DNA of 64,000 nucleotides, from contig NZ_WTYJ01000001.1 of the NCBI RefSeq assembly GCF_009827305.1, positions 1,488,001 through 1,552,000 of the forward strand. The letters run 5' to 3'. Source of the DNA: Croceibacterium xixiisoli (GTDB lineage: Bacteria > Pseudomonadota > Alphaproteobacteria > Sphingomonadales > Sphingomonadaceae). The position numbers and the translations under genes are program-made. The notes beneath the pieces were generated by a model that saw only the letters and a program-made list of their open reading frames with translations, had not been told where the DNA came from and searched no databases. This document shows positions 42,538-50,241 of this stretch, piece by piece. How positions within the stretch are numbered: the first letter of the stretch is position 1; the number at the start of each line of letters is the position of its first letter.

Positions 42538-43097
42538 TGATCTAGTGCCTTCAGAATCTGGTTGATCGTTTCGGTGTGCGGGCCGGTCTTGCTGGTCACG
42601 CGCAGCGGCGCGAGCGCGTAGGCGCCATCGCGTTCCCGCTTCAGCCGGCTTAGAATCTCATGCGGATCGCCATTGCGCAGCAGCGGCCGCGTGTCCTTGC
42701 GGCCGACGCGTTCGACCAGCGTGGCGACATCGCTGTCCAGCCACACGGCCACGCCCTTTTCCAGGATCAGCCTGCGGGTTTCTTCCTGCATGAAGGCGCC
42801 GCCGCCCGTGGCGATGATGCAGGGGCCATCATCCAGCATGCGCGCGATCACGCGCCGCTCGCCATCGCGAAAATGCGCCTCGCCAAACCGTTCGAACACT
42901 TCTGCCACAGTCATTTGCGCGGCTGCTTCGATCGCTTCGTCCGCATCGACGAAGGGCAGATCGAGCAGATGGCCGAGCTTGCGCCCGATGGTGGACTTGC
43001 CCACGCCCATCATGCCGATGAGCACGAGGGGCCGGTCCAGCCGGCTTGCGATGGCCCTGATTTCGCCATCGTCGGGGAGGGGGGGTGCGTTGGTCAT
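42528..43097 (-). CDS. aroK: shikimate kinase
   Basis: A 189-residue kinase phosphorylating shikimate at position 3. The P-loop is GMMGVGKST, DADEAIE holds the shikimate-binding Asp, FGEAHFRDGERR the substrate Arg, and ATGGGAFM the Walker-B-like glycines. The start ATG at 43097 was chosen because the frame upstream is low in information and overlaps the divergent genes. It is first in an aroK-aroB-HEAT-like operon. Confidence 0.95.
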   Translation of the reverse strand: MTNAPPLPDDGEIRAIASRLDRPLVLIGMMGVGKSTIGRKLGHLLDLPFVDADEAIEAAAQMTVAEVFERFGEAHFRDGERRVIARMLDDGPCIIATGGGAFMQEETRRLILEKGVAVWLDSDVATLVERVGRKDTRPLLRNGDPHEILSRLKRERDGAYALAPLRVTSKTGPHTETINQILKALDQWL

Positions 43098-43162
43098 TGC
43101 CGCATGCGCTATAGTTGCGCTAACCGCCCGTGCAAGTTCGTGAGGAATTGCAATTGGTGGCA

Positions 43163-43297
43163 ATGCGCCTGGGTAAGATCTGGTCTGGACTGCTGGCGGT
43201 GCTGATCGTGCTGTTGCTGTTCGCCTGGTATGATGGCGGGCGGGAACAGCAGCGGCTGATCGAACAGCCTGTGGAATTGCCGGGGAACACGCGATGA
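43163..43297 (+). CDS. small single-helix membrane protein, coupled to the next gene
   Basis: A 44-codon frame starting with a basic MRLGK, followed by one hydrophobic helix of about 18 residues and a hydrophilic tail. Its stop overlaps the next start by four bases (ATGA at 43294), the arrangement used by genuine operon partners throughout this window. In-frame TTG (43154) and GTG (43157) codons upstream have GAGGA at 43142-43146 at better spacing, so the protein may be 46-47 residues. Function unknown. Confidence 0.6.
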   Translation: MRLGKIWSGLLAVLIVLLLFAWYDGGREQQRLIEQPVELPGNTR

Positions 43298-45186
43298 GAC
43301 ATGCCGTTCTGCTGGCCGGTGCTGCACTGGCCCTGAGTTCCACCTTGGCGCTGAGTTCCACGCTGGCCTTCGCCGCGCCGGAATCGCTGCTGCCGCCGGT
43401 GTTCGACAATCCCGCACCAGCGCCCGCGCCCGCGCCGCGCCCCTCTGCCCAGCGCCCGGCGCCCGCCCCCTCGGCCCCTTCGGCATCGGCGCAGCGTCCC
43501 GCCCCCGCCGCAACCGGACAGGCCGCCGCGCCCGCACCGCTTCCCGGCATCGGCATGCCGGTGCCCGTCATCCCGCCGCCGCTCGTTTCCGGCGCTCCCC
43601 TGCCATCGGGTTTCCCGTCGCTGCGGGAAATGGAGGCGATGGATCCGGATGAGCTGGACGAGCTGCTCGGCCTGAAGCCCAAGTTCGACATCCCCCCCGC
43701 TGCCCGCCGCGCCATGAGCCAGGTCGGCGTCATCAGCACGCAGGAAGGCGGCTTTGGCCCGCGCGCGCTGGCCGGCCAGCCCGAAGCGCTGGTGCGCAAG
43801 GCGATGGAGGGGACGCGCGGCCCGATCGTGTCGCGCTGGGGCCACATGCTGCTGCGCCGCGTGCTGGCCAGCCGGCTCGATGCTCCCACCGGCGCCAATC
43901 CGGCCGATTTCGCCGCCCAACGCGCCGCCCTGCTCAACCGCATGGGGGAGGCGCAGATAGCGCGGGCGCTGGTGCAGGATGTCGATTCGGCGAATTACAC
44001 CCTGCCGCTCACCAATGCGGCCTTCGCCGCCTACTTCGCGACAGGCGATATTCTCGGTCTCTGCCCGGTCATGCGGCTCAAGGCGACGCAGCGGAACGAT
44101 GCGCAGTGGGAAATGCTGCAGGCGATCTGCCTGGCGCATGAAGGCAATGCCTCCCGCTCCGAAAGCCAGCTTCGCCGGGCCCAGCGCAGCGGCGGCACCG
44201 CGTCGATCGATGCGCTGCTGGCCCAGCGTTACGCAGGGGCCGCCAGCCAGGGCCGCCGCGCGGTCACCATCGAATGGGGCAATGTCAAGGAACTGACCCC
44301 CTGGCGGTTCGGCCTTGCCCGGTCGCTCGGCGTGGAAATTCCCGCCGATCTGCGCAACGCAGCCGATCCCGCCTATGATCTTTCCGATGTGCTGATCCCG
44401 GCCACCCCGCTGCAGCAGCGGGCCTCCTCGGCCGATCGTGCCGGCGCGCGCGGCGTGCTGTCAGCCTCGGCCATGGTGGATCTCTATTCCCAGGTCTGGG
44501 CCACGGCGGAAATTACCGGCGATCTGCGCGATCGCGCCCGGCTTTTGCGTGAAGCCTATACCGCCAATGATGTCGCCGCGCGGCTGACGGCCATGCGCGG
44601 CCTGTGGGGGGATCAGCCCGCCTATGGCCGCCAGGTGTTGACCGCCTATGCGGCGGCCCGCGTCCCGGTCAGCGATGCGCTGGCCGATGATGCTGCCGAT
44701 CTGGTCGCTTCAATGCTGTCCGCCGGGCTTGATCGCAATGCCCTGCGCTGGGGCAGCGTCGTGGGTGAAGGCAGCCAGGGCTGGGCCCTGCTGGCACTGG
44801 CCCAGCCGCAGCGCAACAGCCCGGTCGGCTCCGGCGCCTTCGGCAATTTCGTCGATGGGGACAGCAGCGACGGTCAGCGCAAATCGCGCTTCCTGCTCGC
44901 AGGTCTGGCCGGTCTCGGCCGGCTCGATGATGGCGCCGTGGCCAGCTATTCCAGCCAGCTGGGCGTCGATCTTGAGCGTGACAGTGTGTGGAGTCAGCGG
45001 ATCGACAAGGCGGCGGAGGTCAACAATCCGGCGCTCGTCGCGCTGCTCGCCGGGGTCGGCATGCAGGGCACCGGGTGGGACAAGATGAGCGCCCGCCACC
45101 TGTTCCATATCGTGCGCGCGCTGCGCATGGTCGGGCTGGAAGCCGACGCCCGCATGATCGCCGCCGAAGCGGTCGCACGGGGATAA
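43294..45186 (+). CDS. large exported protein with Pro/Ala linker, function unknown
   Basis: A 630-residue protein. The signal peptide contains a perfect short duplication (ALSSTL twice) and ends near AFAA-P. Residues about 35-100 are almost only Pro and Ala, and the remaining 500 residues are alpha-helical, possibly TPR- or SEL1-like. No catalytic motif is evident. Its position between aroK and xerD, and its coupling to a tiny membrane protein, suggest a conserved envelope function, but I cannot name it. Confidence 0.75.
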   Translation: MRHAVLLAGAALALSSTLALSSTLAFAAPESLLPPVFDNPAPAPAPAPRPSAQRPAPAPSAPSASAQRPAPAATGQAAAPAPLPGIGMPVPVIPPPLVSGAPLPSGFPSLREMEAMDPDELDELLGLKPKFDIPPAARRAMSQVGVISTQEGGFGPRALAGQPEALVRKAMEGTRGPIVSRWGHMLLRRVLASRLDAPTGANPADFAAQRAALLNRMGEAQIARALVQDVDSANYTLPLTNAAFAAYFATGDILGLCPVMRLKATQRNDAQWEMLQAICLAHEGNASRSESQLRRAQRSGGTASIDALLAQRYAGAASQGRRAVTIEWGNVKELTPWRFGLARSLGVEIPADLRNAADPAYDLSDVLIPATPLQQRASSADRAGARGVLSASAMVDLYSQVWATAEITGDLRDRARLLREAYTANDVAARLTAMRGLWGDQPAYGRQVLTAYAAARVPVSDALADDAADLVASMLSAGLDRNALRWGSVVGEGSQGWALLALAQPQRNSPVGSGAFGNFVDGDSSDGQRKSRFLLAGLAGLGRLDDGAVASYSSQLGVDLERDSVWSQRIDKAAEVNNPALVALLAGVGMQGTGWDKMSARHLFHIVRALRMVGLEADARMIAAEAVARG

Positions 45187-45195
45187 GCATCCGCG

Positions 45196-46074
45196 ATGGG
45201 CGCGGCGATCGATGCGTTCCTGGCCATGCAGGCCGCCGAACGCGGTGCCGCGCTGAACACGCTGGCCGCCTATCGCCGCGATTTGGAAGCCACGGCCGAA
45301 CAGCTAGGAGATCTGGCCGCGGTCGACCGCGAAGGACTGGGCCGACTCGGATCGCTCTGGGCGGAATTCTCGCCCGCCACCGTGGCGCGCAAGGCTTCGG
45401 CCCTGCGGCAGTTCTTCGCCTTTGCGCAGGATGAAGGCTGGCGCGCGGATGATCCCTCGGCCTTCCTGCCCCGTCCGGCAACGCGCCGTCCCTTGCCCAA
45501 AATCCTCAGCCACGCTCAGGTCGCCGCGCTGTTCGACCGCGCCGAACAGGAAGCCGCTGGCGACAGCCCGCCGGCCGTGAGGCTGCTTACCTTGCTCGAA
45601 CTGCTTTACGGATCGGGCCTGCGCGCGACCGAGCTGGTCAGCCTGCCGCTTTCAGCAATCCCGCGCGATGCGCCGCTGCTGAATCTCACGGGCAAGGGCG
45701 GGCAGCAGCGCATGGTCCCGATTTCGCACCGTGCTGGTCAGGCCCTGTCGCGCTGGGTACCTCTGCGCGGGGTGGAAAGCCGCTATCTCTTCCCTTCGCG
45801 CGGCAAGCATCTGACACGGATTCGCCTGTTCCAGCTGGTGCGCGAACTGGCCGCGCGGGCGGATATCGATCCCGCAGCGGTCAGCCCGCATGTGCTGCGC
45901 CACGCCTTTGCCACCCATCTGCTCGAAGGCGGGGTGGATCTGCGCGTGCTGCAAACCCTGCTCGGCCATGCCGATATCACCACCACCCAGATCTACACCC
46001 ATGTGGATGCCGCAAGGCTGGTTGCGCTGGTCAATGAACGGCATCCTCTTGCAGCCGGCGATAAGGGCGGTTAG
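45196..46074 (+). CDS. xerD: tyrosine site-specific recombinase XerC/XerD type
   Basis: A 292-residue recombinase resolving chromosome dimers at dif. An N-terminal SAM-like core-binding domain (about 1-85) precedes the catalytic domain with all signature residues: Arg in GLRATELVSL, Lys in KGGQQRMVP, HxxR in HVLRHAFATHLL, His in LLGHADITTTQ and the nucleophile Tyr in QIYTH. The neighbouring accA and aroK genes are the usual alphaproteobacterial setting of xerD, and there is no sign of an integron or phage. It begins nine bases after the previous stop. Confidence 0.9.
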   Translation: MGAAIDAFLAMQAAERGAALNTLAAYRRDLEATAEQLGDLAAVDREGLGRLGSLWAEFSPATVARKASALRQFFAFAQDEGWRADDPSAFLPRPATRRPLPKILSHAQVAALFDRAEQEAAGDSPPAVRLLTLLELLYGSGLRATELVSLPLSAIPRDAPLLNLTGKGGQQRMVPISHRAGQALSRWVPLRGVESRYLFPSRGKHLTRIRLFQLVRELAARADIDPAAVSPHVLRHAFATHLLEGGVDLRVLQTLLGHADITTTQIYTHVDAARLVALVNERHPLAAGDKGG

Positions 46075-46083
46075 CGCGTTGCG

Positions 46084-47034
46084 ATGATTTCTTACCTCGA
46101 ATTCGAGAAGCCGGTCGCCGAACTGCAAACCCGCATCGCGGAACTGCGCGCTGCGTCCCAGGGCGATGACGTCGACATTTCCACCGAGCTGCAGCGGCTG
46201 GAAACCAAGAGCGCGGAACTGCTGGCCAGTACCTATGCTTCGCTCACGCCCTGGCAGAAAACCCAGGTCGCCCGGCATCCCTCCCGCCCGCATTTCCGCG
46301 ACTATGTCGAAAGAATGTTCAGCGATTTCATGCCACTGGGCGGCGATCGTCTCTATGGTGATGACGAAGCGATCATGGGTGGTTTCGCCACGATCGGCGG
46401 GCGCAAGGTGATGCTGATCGGCCATGAAAAGGGCCATGATACGCAAAGCCGGCTGCGCCACAATTTCGGCATGGGCAAGCCGGAAGGCTATCGCAAGGCG
46501 ATCCGGTTGATGGAAATGGCCGGCCGGTTCGGCCTGCCGGTGGTCACTCTGGTCGATACATCCGGCGCATTTCCGGGAATCGAGGCCGAAGAACGCGGCC
46601 AGGCCGAAGCCATCGCCCGTTCGACCGAAGCCTGCCTGGCGCTGCCGGTGCCGATGGTGGCGGTGATCGTGGGCGAAGGTGGATCGGGCGGCGCCGTCGC
46701 GCTGGCCAGCGCCGAACGCGTGCTGATGTTCGAACATGCGGTCTATTCGGTGATTTCGCCCGAAGGCTGCGCCTCGATTCTCTGGCGCACCGCTGAGCGC
46801 GCGCCACAGGCCGCCGAAGCCATGAAGATGACCGCGCAGGATCTGCTTGGCCTGGGCGTGATCGATCGTATCGTGCCCGAACCGATGGGCGGGGCACATC
46901 GCGATCCGGCTGCGGCGACCGATGCGCTTTCGCTGGCGATCACCGATGAACTCAACCAGCTGGTCGGTCGCGATCCCGCCGAACTGCGCCGCAAGCGCGA
47001 AGATCGCTTCCTGGCGATCGGGGTCAAGGGCTGA
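46084..47034 (+). CDS. accA: acetyl-CoA carboxylase carboxyltransferase subunit alpha
   Basis: A 316-residue subunit which with AccD transfers CO2 from biotin to acetyl-CoA, the first step of fatty acid synthesis. The motifs HPSRPHFRDYVERMF, GHEKGHDTQSR, NFGMGKPEGYRKA, DTSGAFPGIEAEERGQAEAI (in parts) and GEGGSGGAVAL are intact. Length matches the family. It follows xerD closely and is ended by a terminator hairpin. Confidence 0.97.
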   Translation: MISYLEFEKPVAELQTRIAELRAASQGDDVDISTELQRLETKSAELLASTYASLTPWQKTQVARHPSRPHFRDYVERMFSDFMPLGGDRLYGDDEAIMGGFATIGGRKVMLIGHEKGHDTQSRLRHNFGMGKPEGYRKAIRLMEMAGRFGLPVVTLVDTSGAFPGIEAEERGQAEAIARSTEACLALPVPMVAVIVGEGGSGGAVALASAERVLMFEHAVYSVISPEGCASILWRTAERAPQAAEAMKMTAQDLLGLGVIDRIVPEPMGGAHRDPAAATDALSLAITDELNQLVGRDPAELRRKREDRFLAIGVKG

Positions 47035-47080
47035 GGCTGATCCGGCCCGGTTGCCGGCACAGACAATCGAGAAATTCAGA

Positions 47081-47115
47081 CGCCGTCGGTTCTTCGGGAA
47101 CCGGCGGCGTTTTGC
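47081..47115 (+). terminator. rho-independent terminator after accA
   Basis: CGCCGTCGGTTC pairs with GAACCGGCGGCG (one wobble pair), loop TTCGG, followed by TTTTGCTT. Confidence 0.85.
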
Positions 47116-47239
47116 TTGGTACAGCCTGCAACTGATGGCGGTTCATGGCGCGATTTGGCGCGCCCGGTAACAACGTGCCTCAGGGTGACAAGCGGCAGGG
47201 GCTATGGCAATTGCCGGACAATGTTGGAGGAGCTCTGAA

Positions 47240-48721
47240 ATGCCGCATTCCCGGACTGTTCTTGCCCGTCTGTGCCTGGCCGGTGTCGCCAGCCTGTCGC
47301 TGGCGGCCTGTGCCACTGTTCCGGGCGCAGCCATCGCTCCCGGATCGCCGATTTCTGCGGCAGAGGCGCAGCAGGGTGCCGAATATCACCCGCAATTCGT
47401 GGCCGAATTCGGCGGCGCCATGTCCGGCCCGCAGGCCAGCTATGTCGAACAGGTCGGGCAGAAGATCGCGCTGCAGTCGGGTCTCGCCAACAGCCAGTCG
47501 GCCTTCAACGTCACTTTGCTCAACAGCTCGGTCAACAATGCCTTCGCCGTGCCCGGCGGCTATGTTTATGTCACCCGCCAACTGGTCGGGCTGATGAACA
47601 ATGAAGCCGAACTGGCGGGGGTGATGGGGCATGAGGTTGGCCATGTCGCTGCCCGCCATTCCGCGCGCCGGCAACAGACGGCCCAGCGCAACCAGCTGCT
47701 CGGTGTGTTGGGTTCGGTTTTGTCCGGCGTGCTGCTGGGCGATTCGACGCTCGGCCGGCTGGGACAGGAACTGTCGAGCACTGCGCCGCAACTCGCCACG
47801 CTCAGCTATTCGCGCAGCCAGGAACTGGAGGCTGATCAGCTGGGCATCCAGTATCTGCGCGGCGCCGGCTATGATCCGCGCGCCATGGGCACGCTGCTCT
47901 ACAGCCTCGCGGCGCAGAATGCGCTCGACGCCAGCCTGCAGGGCCGCGCCAACGCCACGGCGCCGCAATGGGCCTCCACCCACCCGGATCCCGCCAGCCG
48001 CGTGCAGAGCGCACTCGCCCAGGCGGGCAACGCCACCGGGGTCACCAATGCCGATGTCTTCCTTACCCGCGTCAACGGGCTGATGTATGGTGATGATCCG
48101 CAGCAGGGCGTCATCGAAGGGCGTGCCTTCATCCACCCGGCCATGCGCCTCAGCTTCACCGCCCCCGAAGGCTTCTACATGGTCAATGGCGCGCAGGCGG
48201 TGTCGATCAATGGCGAAAGCGGGCGCGCGCAGATGAGCACCGCCAGCTTCAGCGGCAATATCGATGCCTATGTGCGGCAAGTGTTCCAGGGCCTGGCCGG
48301 GCAAGGGCAGCAGCTCGCCCCGCAACAGCTTCAGCGCACCACCATCAACGGCATTCCGGCCGCCTATGGCACGGCGCGGGTCGCCTCGGGGCAGAGCCAG
48401 GTCGATGTTTCGGTGTTTGCCTATCAGTTCGCCAACAACCAGGCCTACCATTTCGCCGCCATCACGCCGGCGGGCGGGGCCGGGGTGTTCAATTCCATGT
48501 TCCAGTCGATGCGGCGCATCACCGCGCAGGAAGCGGCTCAGGTCATTCCGCGGCGGATCAGCGTGATCACGGCGGGGCGGGGCGACACCGTGCAGTCGCT
48601 CGCCGGGCGGATGGCCTTCACCGACGGCCAGGTCGAACGCTTCCGCGTGCTCAACGGGCTGACGGCCGACAATCAGATCGTTGCCGGGCAGAAGTACAAG
48701 ATCGTCGTGAAGGCGAACTGA
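47240..48721 (+). CDS. M48 family zinc metalloprotease, lipoprotein (BepA/LoiP-like)
   Basis: A 493-residue periplasmic lipoprotein peptidase. The lipobox LSLAAC gives an N-terminal lipidated Cys near residue 19. The M48 zinc site is HEVGH (His131, Glu132, His135), with the third ligand in SRSQELEADQLG. The peptidase domain is followed by a region of unclear fold and a C-terminal LysM-like segment (about 440-493: GDTVQSLAGRM, VLNGL, GQKYKIV), which may bind peptidoglycan. The ATG at 47240 has GGAGGAG upstream, better than an in-frame ATG at 47204. Relatives handle outer-membrane protein quality control. Confidence 0.92.
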   Translation: MPHSRTVLARLCLAGVASLSLAACATVPGAAIAPGSPISAAEAQQGAEYHPQFVAEFGGAMSGPQASYVEQVGQKIALQSGLANSQSAFNVTLLNSSVNNAFAVPGGYVYVTRQLVGLMNNEAELAGVMGHEVGHVAARHSARRQQTAQRNQLLGVLGSVLSGVLLGDSTLGRLGQELSSTAPQLATLSYSRSQELEADQLGIQYLRGAGYDPRAMGTLLYSLAAQNALDASLQGRANATAPQWASTHPDPASRVQSALAQAGNATGVTNADVFLTRVNGLMYGDDPQQGVIEGRAFIHPAMRLSFTAPEGFYMVNGAQAVSINGESGRAQMSTASFSGNIDAYVRQVFQGLAGQGQQLAPQQLQRTTINGIPAAYGTARVASGQSQVDVSVFAYQFANNQAYHFAAITPAGGAGVFNSMFQSMRRITAQEAAQVIPRRISVITAGRGDTVQSLAGRMAFTDGQVERFRVLNGLTADNQIVAGQKYKIVVKAN

Positions 48722-48735
48722 CAGCGGACACAAGA

Positions 48736-48765
48736 AAAGGGCGGCAGATTGCTCTGCCGCCCTTT
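48736..48765. terminator. hairpin terminator between convergent genes
   Basis: A 12-bp perfect stem, AAAGGGCGGCAG (48736-48747) with CTGCCGCCCTTT (48754-48765), has A-runs and T-runs at both ends. It can serve both the peptidase gene and the opposing Flp pilin gene. Confidence 0.85.
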
Positions 48766-48794
48766 CGTCACACCATTAAGGCTGATTGTCAGCC

Positions 48795-48974
48795 TTAGCG
48801 TGCGGTGTTGTTCGAACCCAGTTCGTCCGAAACGGTCGTGAACGTCGTTTCGAGATTGTCGCCCAGGGTCGACATGGCGGTGATGGCGGCAACGGCGATC
48901 AGCGCTGCGATCAGGCCGTATTCAATTGCGGTGGCGCCCTGTTCGTCGCGGATCAGCTTGCTGAAAAACTTCAT
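48795..48974 (-). CDS. Flp family type IVb pilin
   Basis: A 59-residue prepilin. The short basic leader MKFFSKLIRDEQG ends at Gly13, and the mature part begins ATAIEYGLIAALIAVAA with the Flp Glu-Tyr pair, followed by one hydrophobic helix. The ATG is preceded by CAGGAG. Flp pilins assemble into Tad pili after cleavage by a TadV-type peptidase; no tad genes are in the window. Confidence 0.92.
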   Translation of the reverse strand: MKFFSKLIRDEQGATAIEYGLIAALIAVAAITAMSTLGDNLETTFTTVSDELGSNNTAR

Positions 48975-49068
48975 GATGGTCTCCTGGTTGAGGTCTTCGA
49001 TACCCGGTCTGCTGCGTTTGCTGTGCTGCGGACAATCTGGGAAATAGTCCTCAATTCTTGATAATTCG

Positions 49069-49251
49069 CTAATCGGTTGAAGCTTTTACACTTGTCTCAA
49101 CCCGGCCCCAGAACTTGATGTTTTCGTCGGCAACACCCTTCATCGCGCCAACAATCGCAATGACGACCAGGGAAACGATTAACCCGTACTCAATGGCCGT
49201 CCCCCCATGTTCATTGCGGGTCAGGCGGCGGATAAGCTTCGACAAATTCAT
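49069..49251 (-). CDS. second Flp family pilin
   Basis: A 60-residue paralogue of the neighbouring pilin, with leader MNLSKLIRRLTRNEHG and mature GTAIEYGLIVSLVVIAIVGA. It keeps the Glu-Tyr motif but differs in the tail (KFWGRVE). It lies 94 bases upstream of the first pilin on the same strand, so they may be cotranscribed. The upstream purine run GGGGCG is a weak ribosome binding site. Confidence 0.85.
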   Translation of the reverse strand: MNLSKLIRRLTRNEHGGTAIEYGLIVSLVVIAIVGAMKGVADENIKFWGRVETSVKASTD

Positions 49252-49335
49252 ACGGAACGCCCCTGCCTGGAAACTGCTCCGGCCTGCGGATTGTGTATGA
49301 ACATTCCTAAGTATTGGTTGATGGAAGGGCTCCAG

Positions 49336-49764
49336 TTGCAAAAAAATCCGACAATTCTGTTGCTGGTCGTGGCTGCGGCCATCCGTCGTTCTGACGGCAG
49401 CCTGCTGTTGCAACAGCGCCCGGCGGGAAAACGGCACGGCGGTCTGTGGGAATTTCCGGGCGGCAAAGTTGAGTCGGGGGAGGTGCCGATGCAAGCCCTG
49501 CAGCGCGAAATTGTCGAGGAACTGGCCATCACCATCGATATCGCGGCGCTCCAACCCGCAGGATTCGCCGAAACGGCCGCCGAATCCGGTCATCCGGCGC
49601 TGTTGCTGATTCTCTATACGGCAGACAGCTGGTCCGGCGCGGTCACCCCATGTGAAGGCCAAGCATGGGGTTGGTTCACCCCGGCGGAGGCGGAAAGACT
49701 GGCGCTCGCCCCGATGGATCGCGCTTTGCTGAAAAAACTGACGGATCAGGGGTTGCCAAGCTGA
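49336..49764 (+). CDS. mutT: NUDIX hydrolase, MutT-like (8-oxo-dGTP diphosphatase type)
   Basis: A 142-residue hydrolase with a complete Nudix box (GGKVESGEVPMQALQREIVEEL). It probably cleans oxidised nucleotides, as in MutT, though other nucleotide substrates are possible. The start is taken as TTG at 49336 because GGAAGG lies seven bases upstream and the family N terminus (NPTILLLVVAAAI) follows at once. In-frame ATG codons at 49321 and 49297 have no ribosome binding site. It ends 30 bases before the tRNA gene. Confidence 0.88.
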   Translation: MQKNPTILLLVVAAAIRRSDGSLLLQQRPAGKRHGGLWEFPGGKVESGEVPMQALQREIVEELAITIDIAALQPAGFAETAAESGHPALLLILYTADSWSGAVTPCEGQAWGWFTPAEAERLALAPMDRALLKKLTDQGLPS

Positions 49765-49794
49765 AAATCCCTGCTATTTGGCCACCTCCAGAGC

Positions 49795-49871
49795 GCGCCC
49801 GTAGCTCAGCTGGATAGAGCACCAGACTACGAATCTGGGGGTCAGAGGTTCGAATCCTTTCGGGCGCGCCA
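49795..49871 (+). tRNA. tRNA-Arg (anticodon ACG)
   Basis: A 77-base cloverleaf: acceptor GCGCCCG pairs with CGGGCGC, the D-arm is AGCTCAGCTGGATAGAGC, the anticodon stem CCAGA/TCTGG holds loop CTACGAA (anticodon ACG, decoding CGN), the T-arm has TTCGAAT, and CCA is encoded. No oddities in the conserved positions. Confidence 0.97.
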
Positions 49872-49926
49872 ATATTTCCCAAGTGGAAATGTTACCGCAG
49901 AGGCGGTTTAAACAGATGGACTTAAG

Positions 49927-49957
49927 AAACGCGGCCTTTGTGCCGCGTTTTCTTTTC
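49927..49957 (+). terminator. terminator downstream of tRNA-Arg
   Basis: AAACGCGGC (49927-49935) pairs with GCCGCGTTT (49942-49950), followed by a T-rich TCTTTTCC. Confidence 0.85.
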
Positions 49958-50100
49958 CTGATTGTCATCCGCATGATCGGCATCCCGACATTTTCCTGAA
50001 ATAGTCCTCGCAACATTCCCGCTGGCGAAGCCGGCAGCGTTGGATTTCATCCGCAGCCGATCGCTACAGCCAACCCCTTCACGCGGACGCTTCACGAGCT

Positions 50101-50201
50101 TGGAGCGGCGATCCGATTGCATCGGATCGCCGCTCCAATCCCTTTTCTTTGCCGCAATTTCCGAGCCAGCAGGTGATTCCACCTGCTTGGAAATTGCTCT
50201 A
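50101..50201 (+). repeat. bipartite palindromic repeat, copy 1
   Basis: Hairpin one is a perfect 17-bp stem with a 3-base loop (50101-50137). Hairpin two pairs GCAATTTCC (50154-50162) with GGAAATTGC (50189-50197) around an inner AGCAGGTG/CACCTGCT stem (50168-50187). The element ends in CTAG. A near-identical copy lies at 55467-55574 in the opposite orientation. Of the 370 bases between the tRNA and the next gene, this element and the tRNA terminator are all I recognise. Confidence 0.9.
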
Positions 50202-50241
50202 GGGAAGCGGTATCAGGTTTCACTTGTTACGGGACATCCCC

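Noticed and set aside
45196-46074. Integron or phage integrase
   Set aside because: The recombinase sits in the normal xerD-accA setting with no attachment repeats, cassettes or tRNA junction nearby.
50101-50201. CRISPR repeat
   Set aside because: The palindromes are two different hairpins occurring once per site, with no regularly spaced repeat-spacer units.
49795-50241. Genomic island at the tRNA-Arg gene
   Set aside because: No integrase, no repeat of the tRNA 3' end, and downstream genes look like core chromosome.
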